Numbered from the stretch's first letter, positions 7,695-16,268 are shown. The stretch: DNA of 31,325 bases from REEB481 sp044360435 (GCA_044360435.1 JBIKKI010000013.1:1-31325); one strand, 5' to 3'. The notes: a model not told the origin generated them from the sequence alone. Numbers and translations: made by a program.

Positions 7695-9437
7695 ATGCCG
7701 GTTCTTGATCAGATAAACAGCCCTGCAGATTTAAAAAAACTCAGTCCGGAGGCATTGCCCGAACTGAGCCGGGAGCTTAGGAACTTCCTGATTGAAACCA
7801 TCTTGCACAGCGGTGGTCATTTTGCCGGAAATCTGGGTGTTGTAGAACTAAGCGTTGCCCTCCATTATGTACTGAATTCTCCAGAAGAACCCATTATATG
7901 GGATGTAGGCCATCAGGCATATGTTCATAAAATACTCACGGGCAGAAAAGATTTATTAAGTCGGATCAGGCAAACCCAAGGCATCAGTGGTTTTCCAAAA
8001 CGCGGTGAGAATATTCACGACGTGTTTGGAACCGGCCATTCCTCCACCGCAATTTCGGCCGCGCTGGGGTTTGCTGTTGCGCAACAGGGCCAAGATCCGC
8101 GCGAGCGTATCTACACTGCCGTGGTTGGCGATGGCGCGCTTACCGGAGGCATGGCCTTTGAAGCCTTAAATCATGCAGCACTCAGCAATACACGCCTGCT
8201 CGTGGTGGTCAATGACAACAGCATTGGTATTGACCCCAATACCGGGGCCATGAACCAAATGCTGGGAAACATGAAACAGGGCAGGCCAAATTGGTTTACG
8301 GAAATGGGATTTCATTACAGCGGCCCTGTAGATGGTCACGATGTGGTGTCGTTGGTTCAAACGCTTGTTGGGCTGCGGCATGCCGCTTTCCCTCATGTAT
8401 TGCATGTAAAAACCATCAAAGGCAAAGGCTATGAGCCTGCAGAGAAAGAGCAAACACGCTGGCACAGCACGGCAGCCTACGTAAAACTTGAACCTGCCGA
8501 CAAACAGCCCCTGAAACAAGCGCCAAAATACCAGGACGTATTCGGGGAAACCTTGTGCGAACTGGCTGCGCTGGACGAACGCGTATGCGGCGTAACTCCC
8601 GCCATGCCCTCCGGAAGTGGTATGCGCAAAGCCATGGACCTGTACCCAAATCGCTTTTGGGATGTGGGCATTGCCGAACAACATTCCGTCACGTTTTCAG
8701 CAGCCCTTGCCCTGGCGGGAAAAATTCCTTTTTGCAGTGTTTATTCAACCTTTCTGCAACGCGCCTACGACCAGATCATCCACGATGTGGCGCTGCAACA
8801 GGCTCCGGTGATTTTCTGCGTGGACCGTGCCGGACTGGTTGGCGAAGATGGGCCCACGCATCATGGAAGTTTTGACCTGGCTTTTCTGCAACCCATTCCA
8901 GGTGTGGTTATTGCAGCCCCAAAAGATGAAGAAGAATTGCGTGCCCTGATGTACACGGCCATGCAAGACCGAAATGGGCCGTGGTTCATCCGTTATCCCA
9001 AAGGTCATGGAACGGGCATTGCATGCGATACAGCTTTGCGACGTATTCCCCTGGGCACTGGCTCCTTGTTGCACCAGGGAACGCGTATTGCCCTGCTGAC
9101 CATCGGAACAACCACTGCTGCAGCCCAGGCTGCAGCGCTTGCTTCAGGCTTGAACCCAACAGTAGCACACATGCGTTTTCTGAAACCCCTGGATACAGCA
9201 TTGTTAAAGGCCATCATGGATCAACATGAAATACTCATCACTGTGGAAGATGGAAGTATTATTGGGGGATTCGGCGCTGCGGTCTCTTCATTTGCTGCTC
9301 AGGAACAATGGCATGGACAAATCATGAAGCTGGGCATCCCAGATGACTTCCCCGCTCATGGGCACAATGATGATTTGCAAAAAGAAGCAGGATATGATAC
9401 CGCAGGCATCCTGAATGCCCTGATGAGGTTCGCCTAA
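7695..9437 (+). CDS. dxs: 1-deoxy-D-xylulose-5-phosphate synthase
   Basis: DXS condenses pyruvate and glyceraldehyde 3-phosphate, using thiamine diphosphate, in the first step of the MEP isoprenoid pathway. Family marks: GGHFAGNLGVVELSVALHYV, the ThDP motif GDGALTGG (GDG at 145-147), FHYSGPVDGHDV, DVGIAEQHSVTF with the catalytic-type Glu328, and DRAGLVGEDGPTHHG. At 580 residues it is shorter than the usual ~620-640. The gap maps between NTGAMNQMLGNMKQG and EMGFHYSGPVDGHD, where typical enzymes carry a ~45-50-residue insertion. The stop shares bases with the opposing pabA stop (CTAA, 9434-9437). Confidence 0.95.
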   Translation: MPVLDQINSPADLKKLSPEALPELSRELRNFLIETILHSGGHFAGNLGVVELSVALHYVLNSPEEPIIWDVGHQAYVHKILTGRKDLLSRIRQTQGISGFPKRGENIHDVFGTGHSSTAISAALGFAVAQQGQDPRERIYTAVVGDGALTGGMAFEALNHAALSNTRLLVVVNDNSIGIDPNTGAMNQMLGNMKQGRPNWFTEMGFHYSGPVDGHDVVSLVQTLVGLRHAAFPHVLHVKTIKGKGYEPAEKEQTRWHSTAAYVKLEPADKQPLKQAPKYQDVFGETLCELAALDERVCGVTPAMPSGSGMRKAMDLYPNRFWDVGIAEQHSVTFSAALALAGKIPFCSVYSTFLQRAYDQIIHDVALQQAPVIFCVDRAGLVGEDGPTHHGSFDLAFLQPIPGVVIAAPKDEEELRALMYTAMQDRNGPWFIRYPKGHGTGIACDTALRRIPLGTGSLLHQGTRIALLTIGTTTAAAQAAALASGLNPTVAHMRFLKPLDTALLKAIMDQHEILITVEDGSIIGGFGAAVSSFAAQEQWHGQIMKLGIPDDFPAHGHNDDLQKEAGYDTAGILNALMRFA

Positions 9438-9994
9438 TTGAGCCCTTCCAGCCAATTGCGCATCATGTCAAATCCCGATTCCGTGCAAATGGCTTCTGGA
9501 TGAAACTGAACACCTTCCAAGGGTAAGCAACGATGCCTGATTCCCATGATGGCTCCGCTTTCCGTGCGCGCCGTAACCAGCATATCCTTACCCGGATTGT
9601 CCAATATCAAACTGTGATACCTGCACACCCTGATGTGTTGTGGCAGTGCTCGGTAAACGCCATGCGCATCGTGGGTGATAGGCGTTGTTTTGCCATGCAC
9701 AGGCTCCGCTGCCTTCACCAGACTTCCTCCGAAAAAAAGCCCCAATGCCTGATGTCCCAAGCATACGCCCAACATGGGTATTTTCTGATGATTGGCCGCT
9801 ATGAAAGGCAGCAACAATCCGGCCTGAACAGGATCCTTGGGTCCAGGAGAAAGTACCGCAGCGTCACATTGAATTTGGTGCAGCGCAGGGTCATCGTTCT
9901 TCAGCACCGTACATTGCGCGCCGGCTTCCATGAGGTAGTGAACCAAATTCCAGGTAAAGGAATCGTAATTGTCCAACAGCAGTATATGCTTCAT
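9434..9994 (-). CDS. pabA: Glutamine amidotransferase subunit PabA/TrpG
   Basis: A class I glutamine amidotransferase of 186 residues, supplying ammonia for aminodeoxychorismate (folate) or anthranilate (tryptophan) synthesis. It shows the typical opening ILLLDNYDSFTWNLVHYL, LSPGPKDP, the nucleophile Cys78 in GVCLGHQALG, and His165/Glu167 in VQFHPEAI. The frame runs further upstream, but family similarity begins only at the ATG at 9994, which also overlaps the tsaB stop (ATGA). No pabB, trpE or other trp gene is present, so PabA versus TrpG cannot be settled. Confidence 0.88.
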   Translation of the reverse strand: MKHILLLDNYDSFTWNLVHYLMEAGAQCTVLKNDDPALHQIQCDAAVLSPGPKDPVQAGLLLPFIAANHQKIPMLGVCLGHQALGLFFGGSLVKAAEPVHGKTTPITHDAHGVYRALPQHIRVCRYHSLILDNPGKDMLVTARTESGAIMGIRHRCLPLEGVQFHPEAICTESGFDMMRNWLEGLN

Positions 9995-10680
9995 GCCACA
10001 CTTCCTTTTCCGGGCAGGAACTGCTTGAGGTAAAATGGTTCGAAATAAGCTACATCCGCAAACGCACCTTTCTTGAAGGCATCTGCAGCCAAAGCACCCA
10101 TGCCTGTTGCATCCGGCAGCAGTTCGTTGAAGAACATGGCTTCTTCGGACCATCGGCATAAAGACTGCCATTTGGCGGCACCGGAACCGGCAAACACCAA
10201 CTGATAATCCCTGGCGAGTTCGTAGAAATCATCTGGCTCCAGAATTTTTGGCGCTACCGGAATCACGGCGGACAGTTCCTGAGATTCATAGACAGCGGTG
10301 TACACTTCCATCCTTCGGGCATCGGTCATGGGTACGAGCATGCAAGGCCTGGCCCAGGCCGCTTCTTCCCTCATGTTCCAGGCCAGCGCCTGCAAGGTGT
10401 CGATGGCCAGCAAGGGTATATTCCATCCAAAGCAAAGACCTTTGGCCATGCTTGCGCCAATGCGCAAGCCGGTATAAGAACCGGGCCCCTTGCTCAGGGC
10501 CACTGCATCAGGAGTTCGCCCGAAATCACGGCATATTTTATCAACCATGGGCGCCAAACGTTCCGCATGGGCAAGCGGTGCGGTGGCCCTTTCAACAGCC
10601 AACAGCCGGTCACCTTCAAACAATGCAACCGAGCAAAACCTGTCGGAACTTTCAATACACAAAATGAGCGGTTCCATCAT
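9991..10680 (-). CDS. tsaB: tRNA threonylcarbamoyladenosine biosynthesis protein TsaB
   Basis: TsaB is an ASKHA-fold partner of TsaD in forming t6A37 on ANN-decoding tRNAs. The 229-residue sequence has the diagnostic start LILCIESSDRFCSVALF, HAERLAPMVDKI and the KGPGSYTGLRIGASMAKGL motif. It is joined by 4-base overlaps to the LON-domain gene upstream (10677-10680) and pabA downstream, so the three should be one translationally coupled unit. ATG at 10680 and 10677 are both possible starts. Confidence 0.93.
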   Translation of the reverse strand: MMEPLILCIESSDRFCSVALFEGDRLLAVERATAPLAHAERLAPMVDKICRDFGRTPDAVALSKGPGSYTGLRIGASMAKGLCFGWNIPLLAIDTLQALAWNMREEAAWARPCMLVPMTDARRMEVYTAVYESQELSAVIPVAPKILEPDDFYELARDYQLVFAGSGAAKWQSLCRWSEEAMFFNELLPDATGMGALAADAFKKGAFADVAYFEPFYLKQFLPGKGSVA

Positions 10681-11306
10681 TGCTGCTCCCTGAAATCACG
10701 AAAATGTCCATTTAACGAGATGGCGCGTTTCATCTGCGCAACGGCAGAAAGATGTTCAAATAAGTCTTTGAGCCAATGCAACACACGCTGTTGCTGTCCG
10801 GCATAATCTTCGAGCTGCAGCAGTTCATATTCCTGCTCCTGCGTTAACCCAATTTTGTGGATGAATTCAGCAATGCGCGAAGCAGATTTAAACCGCTTCG
10901 GATCAGTGTCTTCTATCAACAACAACACCTCTTGCAGTAAATCATCTATGCGCAAAGTGAGTTCTTTATCTTCATCATCATCAAAAGAACGGGGCCTGCA
11001 CCATACCTGATCCGGTTTGTTTGGGTTGGCAGAAGGAAGATAATCATCAATGTCGACAACAAATTGCCCGTGCGCGAGGATGTCGCAACTGCCACCATTG
11101 TAGCGATGTACAACCTGATGCACTGACGCAACAGTACCCACATCCATGCGTACTCCCTGAATAACGGGCAACAAGACAAAAGGCGACTTTTCTGCTATAC
11201 ATTCCCCGATCATGTGTACATAGCGCGGCTCATAAATATGCAAAGGCAGCAGCTCATGCCGGAACAAACACAAGGGCAGTGGAAATACGGGCAGCAAATC
11301 AGCCAT
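10677..11306 (-). CDS. LON peptidase N-terminal (substrate-binding) domain protein
   Basis: A 209-residue protein consisting of the LON N-terminal domain without ATPase or protease domains. LLPVFPLPLCLFRHELLPLHIYEPRYVHMI matches the start of this domain; a helical tail follows around residues 130-209. Such stand-alone LON domains are common in bacteria and of unknown function. The frame extends five codons to a GTG at 11321, but ATG at 11306 fits the family and is preferred. It is the first gene of the LON-tsaB-pabA unit. Confidence 0.85.
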   Translation of the reverse strand: MADLLPVFPLPLCLFRHELLPLHIYEPRYVHMIGECIAEKSPFVLLPVIQGVRMDVGTVASVHQVVHRYNGGSCDILAHGQFVVDIDDYLPSANPNKPDQVWCRPRSFDDDEDKELTLRIDDLLQEVLLLIEDTDPKRFKSASRIAEFIHKIGLTQEQEYELLQLEDYAGQQQRVLHWLKDLFEHLSAVAQMKRAISLNGHFRDFREQQ

Positions 11307-11374
11307 GATGCAAAATAACACGAGCGGTTAAAAAACGGCATAAGATTTGGGATGTTTCGTATGAATTTAAACTC

Positions 11375-11779
11375 ATGAAAAAACTTCACCTATTTCTACT
11401 TTCGGCTACCCTCATCGGATCGGCCGCGGCATTGATGAGTTTCACTCAGAAATCAACCAATACCACCCATCAGTATTTACAGCTTACCACCATTGAAAGT
11501 GCAGTTCCCGGTGGACTTGCACGTTCCAGAATGATTGCCACCGATAAAACGGGCGCAGTGGAAGAAGTAAAACTGGAGAACTTTTACAGCATGGTAGGGA
11601 TCAATTTCGAGAATATCCGCTTTAACGATGCTCAAATTACCACCAAGCTGGAAGCTTACGCCGCTGAAGGATGGGAATTGATGAGCGTTACCTCTGCCTT
11701 TACATCAACACCCAGCGGACAAGGTTCCGGCGGCAATGGCATTGTTATCAGCCGTTACCTGCTCAAGAAGAGCAACTAA
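11375..11779 (+). CDS. Small secreted protein, DUF4177-like
   Basis: A 134-residue protein with a signal peptide (KKLHLFLLSATLIGSAAALMSF). The C-terminal part (TKLEAYAAEGWELMSVTSAF ... GIVISRYLLKK) resembles the DUF4177 pattern of an 'L...GAEGWELVSV' helix-strand followed by a terminal strand. Function unknown; probably periplasmic or surface-exposed. It stands alone between a divergent operon and a convergent gene. An imperfect -7-like TAAGATTTG (one base too long) lies upstream at about 11341-11350. Confidence 0.65.
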   Translation: MKKLHLFLLSATLIGSAAALMSFTQKSTNTTHQYLQLTTIESAVPGGLARSRMIATDKTGAVEEVKLENFYSMVGINFENIRFNDAQITTKLEAYAAEGWELMSVTSAFTSTPSGQGSGGNGIVISRYLLKKSN

Positions 11780-11789
11780 GACCTTTTCT

Positions 11790-13514
11790 TCATCTTGCTT
11801 TTTTCCTAAGAGTAATGGAAGCGGGGAGCCTAAGGCTTCCCGTTTCTATGTTACGCTGACTGCAACAACCATCAATGCTTATGCGCACGGTCAGTTCCAT
11901 CCATTCGGCATCTTGTTTCATGGTGTACATCACCGATGAAACAGCATCCTGATATACCTGTTCCACATCTTGCGTACTCCTGGCTCCGGGGTCTTCCAGG
12001 TAAGCCAAAGGAATGCGCAGGCTGCGTTCCCACAATGTTCCGGGAAACGCTTCCATCGGTTTTTGAGGCAAGAGCAGTTCGGACACAACGAGTGTAACAG
12101 CGCTGTCCCGAACGGAATTCTTTCCATTAATGGCACAAATACCTTCCAATAAAAAAGTCATATCAGGCAGTTGTTGTGCACGGGCATCCAGCAACCAGCC
12201 TTCAGGCACCAAAGCCCTGCAAGCGGCAACATCCACCTCGCCTCTTTGTTCGGCACTTAATCGACCATAATCCTTCCACAATACAGCCGGCTTCCCCTGA
12301 AAACGCTGTCGAAACTGAAACATGCCATTTCCGGTGTAAATCAGAACTGCCTGATCCTTATTCATGTTTCCCTCAGGCAACGGAAATTGTTTCCAAAACG
12401 GCAAACCAGGCGCAGCCAAAGGAATGAAAAAGCCCGTGCATCCTGCATATTCCATGGGTAATGCTTCTTTAAACCGACCTGCTGAAGTGATGGCAATCTT
12501 CACAGCAGGAATCCACAGAAAGGTTTCTGAGATGTCGGGTAGAAAAACAAGCGATGTATCCAAAGGACTCCTGGTTCTGTCGGCTGCAAATACCAATTCA
12601 TGCGGAACATCCATCAACAACAAAAGGTGATGCAACGCTTTATGACTGTAGGGCAGCTGTTCGCGCCGAAACAATCCCGGGATGGCCATGATTTGCTTAT
12701 TCAGAGGCGCGGGATTCATACGCCGCAGTCGTTGATAGATAGAAGCAATATGTTTCCCCTCCTTTGCAGCGCAAGGGGATTCAATGGATTGCCGGACCTG
12801 CATGGCCACTTGAGCCCAATCAGATATGAATCCTGGCTTTGTTTTTTTAACCACCAAACGAGCTGCTGGAAGGATGTTGGATCTGCTTTGCAATTCCGAT
12901 GGTGCCTGCGTCAGCTGAACCTGGGTAATTACTTTTTCATCACGGTTCAATCGTTCTGAAACGGCTTCCAGTCCGGTAAAAGAATAAGCCACCGTGATTT
13001 CCTGAGGATGAACCAACAAAAGCTTCACAGCCTGGGTTGGCGGCAACTCATACTTCAAACGAACATACATCAGTGGCGCTTGTTGCACGACTGTGATATA
13101 CTCAAGGACACAGCCGGGTCGGCGACCTCCAAACATCAGCAGGCCGTGGTTTTGTTGTGTATCTGCCACAAGCAGTTCGCGTGTGTTGTTTTCCAGCACA
13201 GAACCTGTGGTGTCGCTAAGCCTGGCCTGCATCATCAGCAACTTACCCTGAACCGGTTCGCCGCGGTGTTGTGTTGTTGCCGCCCAGGAAGGGTAATATA
13301 TTTTACGGTGCTGGAGGATGTACACAGCATCAACAGCAAATTCCACGATGCGCGTTTCTGAAAGCAGCAGCGGCGCCGTTTCAGGATATTGGGCGGGAAT
13401 TGTTTGTGAAAGTCTGGCCTCATCCCAAGAATAAAAAAGATATTCCGGCTTTTGTCCGTGTAACTGAACGAAGCCTAAACAAAACACCCAAAAGCACTTT
13501 ATAAGTCCTTTCAT
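11790..13514 (-). CDS. Secreted DUF3857/transglutaminase-like protein, apparently non-catalytic
   Basis: A 574-residue protein with a signal peptide (KGLIKCFWVFCLGFVQLHGQ). Order of regions: an N-terminal beta-rich domain (~25-230), a helical segment with WAQVAMQVRQSIES, then a stretch that resembles a transglutaminase-like core (KALHHLLLLMDVPHELVFAADR ... PLDTSLVFLPDISETFLWIPA), and a C-terminal beta-rich domain (~400-574). In DUF3857 relatives the core carries Cys in GDCKDKA and His in FNH; neither is evident here. The family link is therefore tentative and enzymatic activity unlikely. Start ATG 13514 overlaps the upstream stop (ATGA). The last codons contain the terminator at 11822-11842. 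Confidence 0.55.
   Translation of the reverse strand: MKGLIKCFWVFCLGFVQLHGQKPEYLFYSWDEARLSQTIPAQYPETAPLLLSETRIVEFAVDAVYILQHRKIYYPSWAATTQHRGEPVQGKLLMMQARLSDTTGSVLENNTRELLVADTQQNHGLLMFGGRRPGCVLEYITVVQQAPLMYVRLKYELPPTQAVKLLLVHPQEITVAYSFTGLEAVSERLNRDEKVITQVQLTQAPSELQSRSNILPAARLVVKKTKPGFISDWAQVAMQVRQSIESPCAAKEGKHIASIYQRLRRMNPAPLNKQIMAIPGLFRREQLPYSHKALHHLLLLMDVPHELVFAADRTRSPLDTSLVFLPDISETFLWIPAVKIAITSAGRFKEALPMEYAGCTGFFIPLAAPGLPFWKQFPLPEGNMNKDQAVLIYTGNGMFQFRQRFQGKPAVLWKDYGRLSAEQRGEVDVAACRALVPEGWLLDARAQQLPDMTFLLEGICAINGKNSVRDSAVTLVVSELLLPQKPMEAFPGTLWERSLRIPLAYLEDPGARSTQDVEQVYQDAVSSVMYTMKQDAEWMELTVRISIDGCCSQRNIETGSLRLPASITLRKKAR
11822..11842 (+). terminator. Probable terminator after the small secreted protein gene
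   Basis: CGGGGAGCC and GGCTTCCCG form a 9-bp stem (one G-U pair) around a TAA loop, followed by a short T-rich GTTTCT. It is 42 bases past the stop at 11779 and lies inside the 3' coding end of the convergent gene, so it would act on rightward transcripts. Confidence 0.5.
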
Positions 13515-13855
13515 AAGTGCAGCATCTTCGCAGGATCCCAAAACAGTTGTTCGAAATGGACAATCCGATCCTCGGCTACATGAATGCCTTCGCGCTCCAG
13601 CAGGAGTTCCATTGGATGATCCGGAGGGAAATGTGCTTTCCCGCTGAGCATACCCAATCGGTTTACCACCCGATGCGCCGGAACCGGAGGATCTATAAAA
13701 TGACTTTGATTCATGGCCCAGCCCACCAGCCTGCTGCTTTTCCCGGTGCCCAGATAACGCGCTATGGCCCCATAAGTGCTTACCCTTCCATAAGGAATGA
13801 GGCGCACCACTTCATACACCTGCTCATAAAAAGACATCCTGGAAGGCTCCGGCAT
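13511..13855 (-). CDS. Alkyltransferase-like (ATL) protein, MGMT family
   Basis: A 114-residue MGMT/Ada C-terminal-domain protein: FYEQVYEVVRLIPYGRVSTYGAIARYLG and SSRLVGWAMNQ match the DNA-binding half, followed by PVPAHRVVN. In O6-alkylguanine transferases this motif is PCHR with the alkyl-accepting Cys. Here residue 60 is Ala, as in alkyltransferase-like proteins, which bind O6-alkylguanine and hand it to nucleotide excision repair rather than reverse it. The frame is open further upstream without family similarity. ATG at 13855 was chosen; 13837 (MSFYEQV) is also possible. It is coupled by ATGA to the secreted protein downstream. Confidence 0.85.
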   Translation of the reverse strand: MPEPSRMSFYEQVYEVVRLIPYGRVSTYGAIARYLGTGKSSRLVGWAMNQSHFIDPPVPAHRVVNRLGMLSGKAHFPPDHPMELLLEREGIHVAEDRIVHFEQLFWDPAKMLHL

Positions 13856-13864
13856 CAATTGGAA

Positions 13865-13882
13865 CAAATTTTGCGAAATTTG
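13865..13882. promoter_or_regulatory. Inverted repeat with near-consensus -7 boxes facing both ways
   Basis: CAAATTT (13865-13871) and AAATTTG (13876-13882) form a perfect 7-bp inverted repeat around TGCG. It sits in the 49-base gap between the divergent ATL gene and thioredoxin-family gene. Each arm is one mismatch from TAnnTTTG on its own strand (AAAATTTG leftward, GAAATTTG rightward). A shared divergent promoter or operator is inferred. Confidence 0.35.
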
Positions 13883-13904
13883 AAAGCAATATACTTCGAT
13901 TCGC

Positions 13905-15608
13905 ATGAAGATCACCAACCGCTTTAACCTGATGCTTTGCTCCTTGATGCTCGCAGGCAGCCTCAGTGGCCAACAAACCGGCAAACCTATTTTGCCCGAG
14001 CCACCTCCGCCACCTGTGAATCAACCCTTCATGCAAGTGGTGAAACCTAAAACCTTAGGCCCCGTTACTCCATTCATGAACTGGGCCGAAAGAAATCCGG
14101 TAGGCGTTTATCCAAAACTGAAAAATGCGCCGACCTGGGACGGAAGAACTCCCGGAAACTACAGAATTGAAATTCGGCTGAAGAGCATGAAGCCGGGCAT
14201 GGTTTATCTGGCAGACCATTTTGCAGATGCCAAATACCTGCGCGACACCGCCGTTGCCGATAAAAACGGTGTTGCAGTGTTCACCGGAACCAAACGCCTC
14301 CAGCGTGGAATGTATCTGTTTGTGTTCAACGGCAAATCTGAAATGTTCGAATTGGTGATTGATGATGACCAGGACTTCATCATTACCACAGATACTTCCT
14401 GGAATGGCGATTACTACAGCAAAATGAAGGTAGATGGCCACGAGGCAAATGCTGCATTTGCGGCCTACAACATCAGCAGAAGGGTTTATGCCGAAAAAAG
14501 GTATTACTTAACCCAGGATCTGCGCATGCTGAAAGACAGCATTTCAAAATTCCCCGAACAACCCACCAAAACCGAAAAAGCCGCCAAGGCCGCCCTTGAA
14601 AAACAGATGTCAGGCCTGGAAGCCAAATTAGAGGAGGTGGACACCAAGAACAACGAACTGGACAGCCTCTACATCCAGAAATACCCAAAACACTATTTGT
14701 CCAAATTCCTTCGGGCCGTTCAGGAACCCGATGTATCCCGTGAAATCCCGCTGGGCAAAGATGGCAAACCCGACAGCATGGCGGCGGTGTACCGATATAA
14801 AGAACAGTTTTGGGACAAAGTGGATTTGTGTGAAGATGGCCTGATCCGTTCGCCTTATAATGTATTGAAACGGAAGATTGACGAGTACTTCGACAACCTG
14901 GTTGTACCCGTGGTTGATTCAATTGCCTATGAAGCCGACCGATTGATTGCACGTGCAGGATGTTCCATTGAAAATGAAAAATACCTGATTTGGTACATCA
15001 CCAACAAATTTGAAACCAGTAAGATCATGTGCATCGAAGACGGCGTGTTCGTTCACATGGCAAAAAATTACTATTGCCAGGGTCGCGCATGGTGGTGTGA
15101 TTCAGCCACAGTGGCCAAGATGTGCGAAGGCGCTGACCGTATGAGCCATACCTTGTGTGGCACAAGGGCACCCGACCTGCAGCTGTATGATACCGCCGGA
15201 GTGCCCAAGCGCCTCTTTGCATTGCAGGCTCCTTATACATTCGTCATCTTTTGGGATCCAACCTGTGGCCATTGCCAGAAGGTGGTACCCGAATTGTACA
15301 GCACTTACCTAAAACACAAAAATGAAGGTTGGAAGGTATATGCAATTTCCAGCAGAGACAAAGAGAAAGAGTGGAAAGAATACCTGCAGAAACATCCTGA
15401 AATCAAAGAATGGGTAAACGTTTGCAGGCTGGAAGAAAATTCCATCTGGCACCTCAATTTGTACAACTACAACAACATAACCAATCCAACCATATTCATC
15501 CTGGATCAGAGTAAAAAGGTGATCGCCAAGAAGATTGATGTGGAGAAGATTGAAGAGTTTCTGAAGAACTACGAAGAAGTAGAGGCGCGCAAAGCCAAAT
15601 TAAAATAA
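13905..15608 (+). CDS. Secreted thioredoxin-fold protein (DUF4369-like + DUF5106-like + AhpC/TSA)
   Basis: A 567-residue envelope protein. A signal peptide (~1-22, LMLCSLMLAGSLSGQ) is followed by a proline-rich stretch (LPEPPPPPVNQP) and a DUF4369-like beta domain (~85-190, YRIEIRLKSMKPGMVYL...). A long helical region (~190-410), partly coiled-coil-like (EKQMSGLEAKLEEVDTKN), matches the DUF5106 arrangement. The C-terminal thioredoxin domain has the redox motif CGHC (454-457, WDPTCGHCQK) and the cis-Pro segment TNPTIF. It probably works as a periplasmic disulfide reductase/isomerase; its substrate is unknown. The 3' end overlaps the convergent gene by 9 bases. Confidence 0.88.
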   Translation: MKITNRFNLMLCSLMLAGSLSGQQTGKPILPEPPPPPVNQPFMQVVKPKTLGPVTPFMNWAERNPVGVYPKLKNAPTWDGRTPGNYRIEIRLKSMKPGMVYLADHFADAKYLRDTAVADKNGVAVFTGTKRLQRGMYLFVFNGKSEMFELVIDDDQDFIITTDTSWNGDYYSKMKVDGHEANAAFAAYNISRRVYAEKRYYLTQDLRMLKDSISKFPEQPTKTEKAAKAALEKQMSGLEAKLEEVDTKNNELDSLYIQKYPKHYLSKFLRAVQEPDVSREIPLGKDGKPDSMAAVYRYKEQFWDKVDLCEDGLIRSPYNVLKRKIDEYFDNLVVPVVDSIAYEADRLIARAGCSIENEKYLIWYITNKFETSKIMCIEDGVFVHMAKNYYCQGRAWWCDSATVAKMCEGADRMSHTLCGTRAPDLQLYDTAGVPKRLFALQAPYTFVIFWDPTCGHCQKVVPELYSTYLKHKNEGWKVYAISSRDKEKEWKEYLQKHPEIKEWVNVCRLEENSIWHLNLYNYNNITNPTIFILDQSKKVIAKKIDVEKIEEFLKNYEEVEARKAKLK

Positions 15609-16250
15609 GAACCTGGGGAAGGGTTCTTTACGTTCCATGTGGTTGCGCATGTCGCGATACAGTGTTCCGGTGAATACCGAAACGCCAATGGAATAAATAG
15701 ATCCATTAAAAGAGGGCCCTGCCCCATTGGCCATTCTGAATCCCAATCCGGCTGATAAGCCGAAGTAGCGCGTCAGGCGGTACAGCGCTGTTGCTTGTGC
15801 TTCCAATGGGAACATCAGCGCACGGCTGGTTTCTTCCCTCATTCCATTTCGGATGTTGGTTTTTGACGCCAGCCCCAGACCCAGTTGTGCAGGTATTTTC
15901 AGTTCCCAGCGCGCGTCTTTGTATAGCAAGTACTCGATGGTTGCGCTGGCATAGCTCATGCCAAGCCTGCGGTACAATGTATCTCCGCTGCGCATGTATT
16001 GCAGGGAAACGATGCTTCTCCTCAAGGTGTATAATCCGGCATAAACCCCTACACGGCCATAATCCCAGCCCAGGCGCCCACCCAAAACTGAAGCCGGCGC
16101 AGTGCCAATGAACGAGTTTCTTCCGTCCAGCGACATGGTAAAGGAAGGCTTGGCGGCAAGCCACTGGCGCAAAGAATCTCTTACTGCCGGGAGCTGCGCA
16201 GCCGATTCATTTCCGGCAGAAATCAGTATCAGCAATAAAAGCTTCCGCAT
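15600..16250 (-). CDS. Predicted outer-membrane beta-barrel protein
   Basis: A 216-residue protein with a signal peptide (RKLLLLILISAGNESAAQ). After a short helical N-terminus it alternates amphipathic strands and turns: LGGRLGWDYGRVGVYAGLYTL, IVSLQYMRSGDTLY, ASATIEYLLYKDARWELKIPAQLGLGL, FGLSAGLGFRMANG, IYSIGVSVFTGTL. This suggests an eight-strand-size outer-membrane barrel. No named family recognised. It lies next to, but converges with, the thioredoxin-family gene and shares 9 bases with it. Confidence 0.65.
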   Translation of the reverse strand: MRKLLLLILISAGNESAAQLPAVRDSLRQWLAAKPSFTMSLDGRNSFIGTAPASVLGGRLGWDYGRVGVYAGLYTLRRSIVSLQYMRSGDTLYRRLGMSYASATIEYLLYKDARWELKIPAQLGLGLASKTNIRNGMREETSRALMFPLEAQATALYRLTRYFGLSAGLGFRMANGAGPSFNGSIYSIGVSVFTGTLYRDMRNHMERKEPFPRFLF

Positions 16251-16260
16251 GGTTTGTTTA

Positions 16261-16268
16261 CAAACTTA
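16261..16268 (-). promoter_or_regulatory. Putative -7 element of the outer-membrane protein gene
   Basis: On the minus strand TAAGTTTG matches TAnnTTTG exactly and ends 10 bases before the ATG at 16250. No TTTG at a good -33 spacing was seen. Directly downstream, GTTTG-TAAA-CAAAC forms a small inverted repeat overlapping the likely transcription start. Confidence 0.4.

Noticed and set aside
9995..10171. N-terminal extension of pabA (59 extra codons, Cys/Arg-rich)
   Set aside because: It lies within tsaB coding sequence in another frame and lacks family similarity; the ATG overlapping the tsaB stop gives the standard N-terminus.
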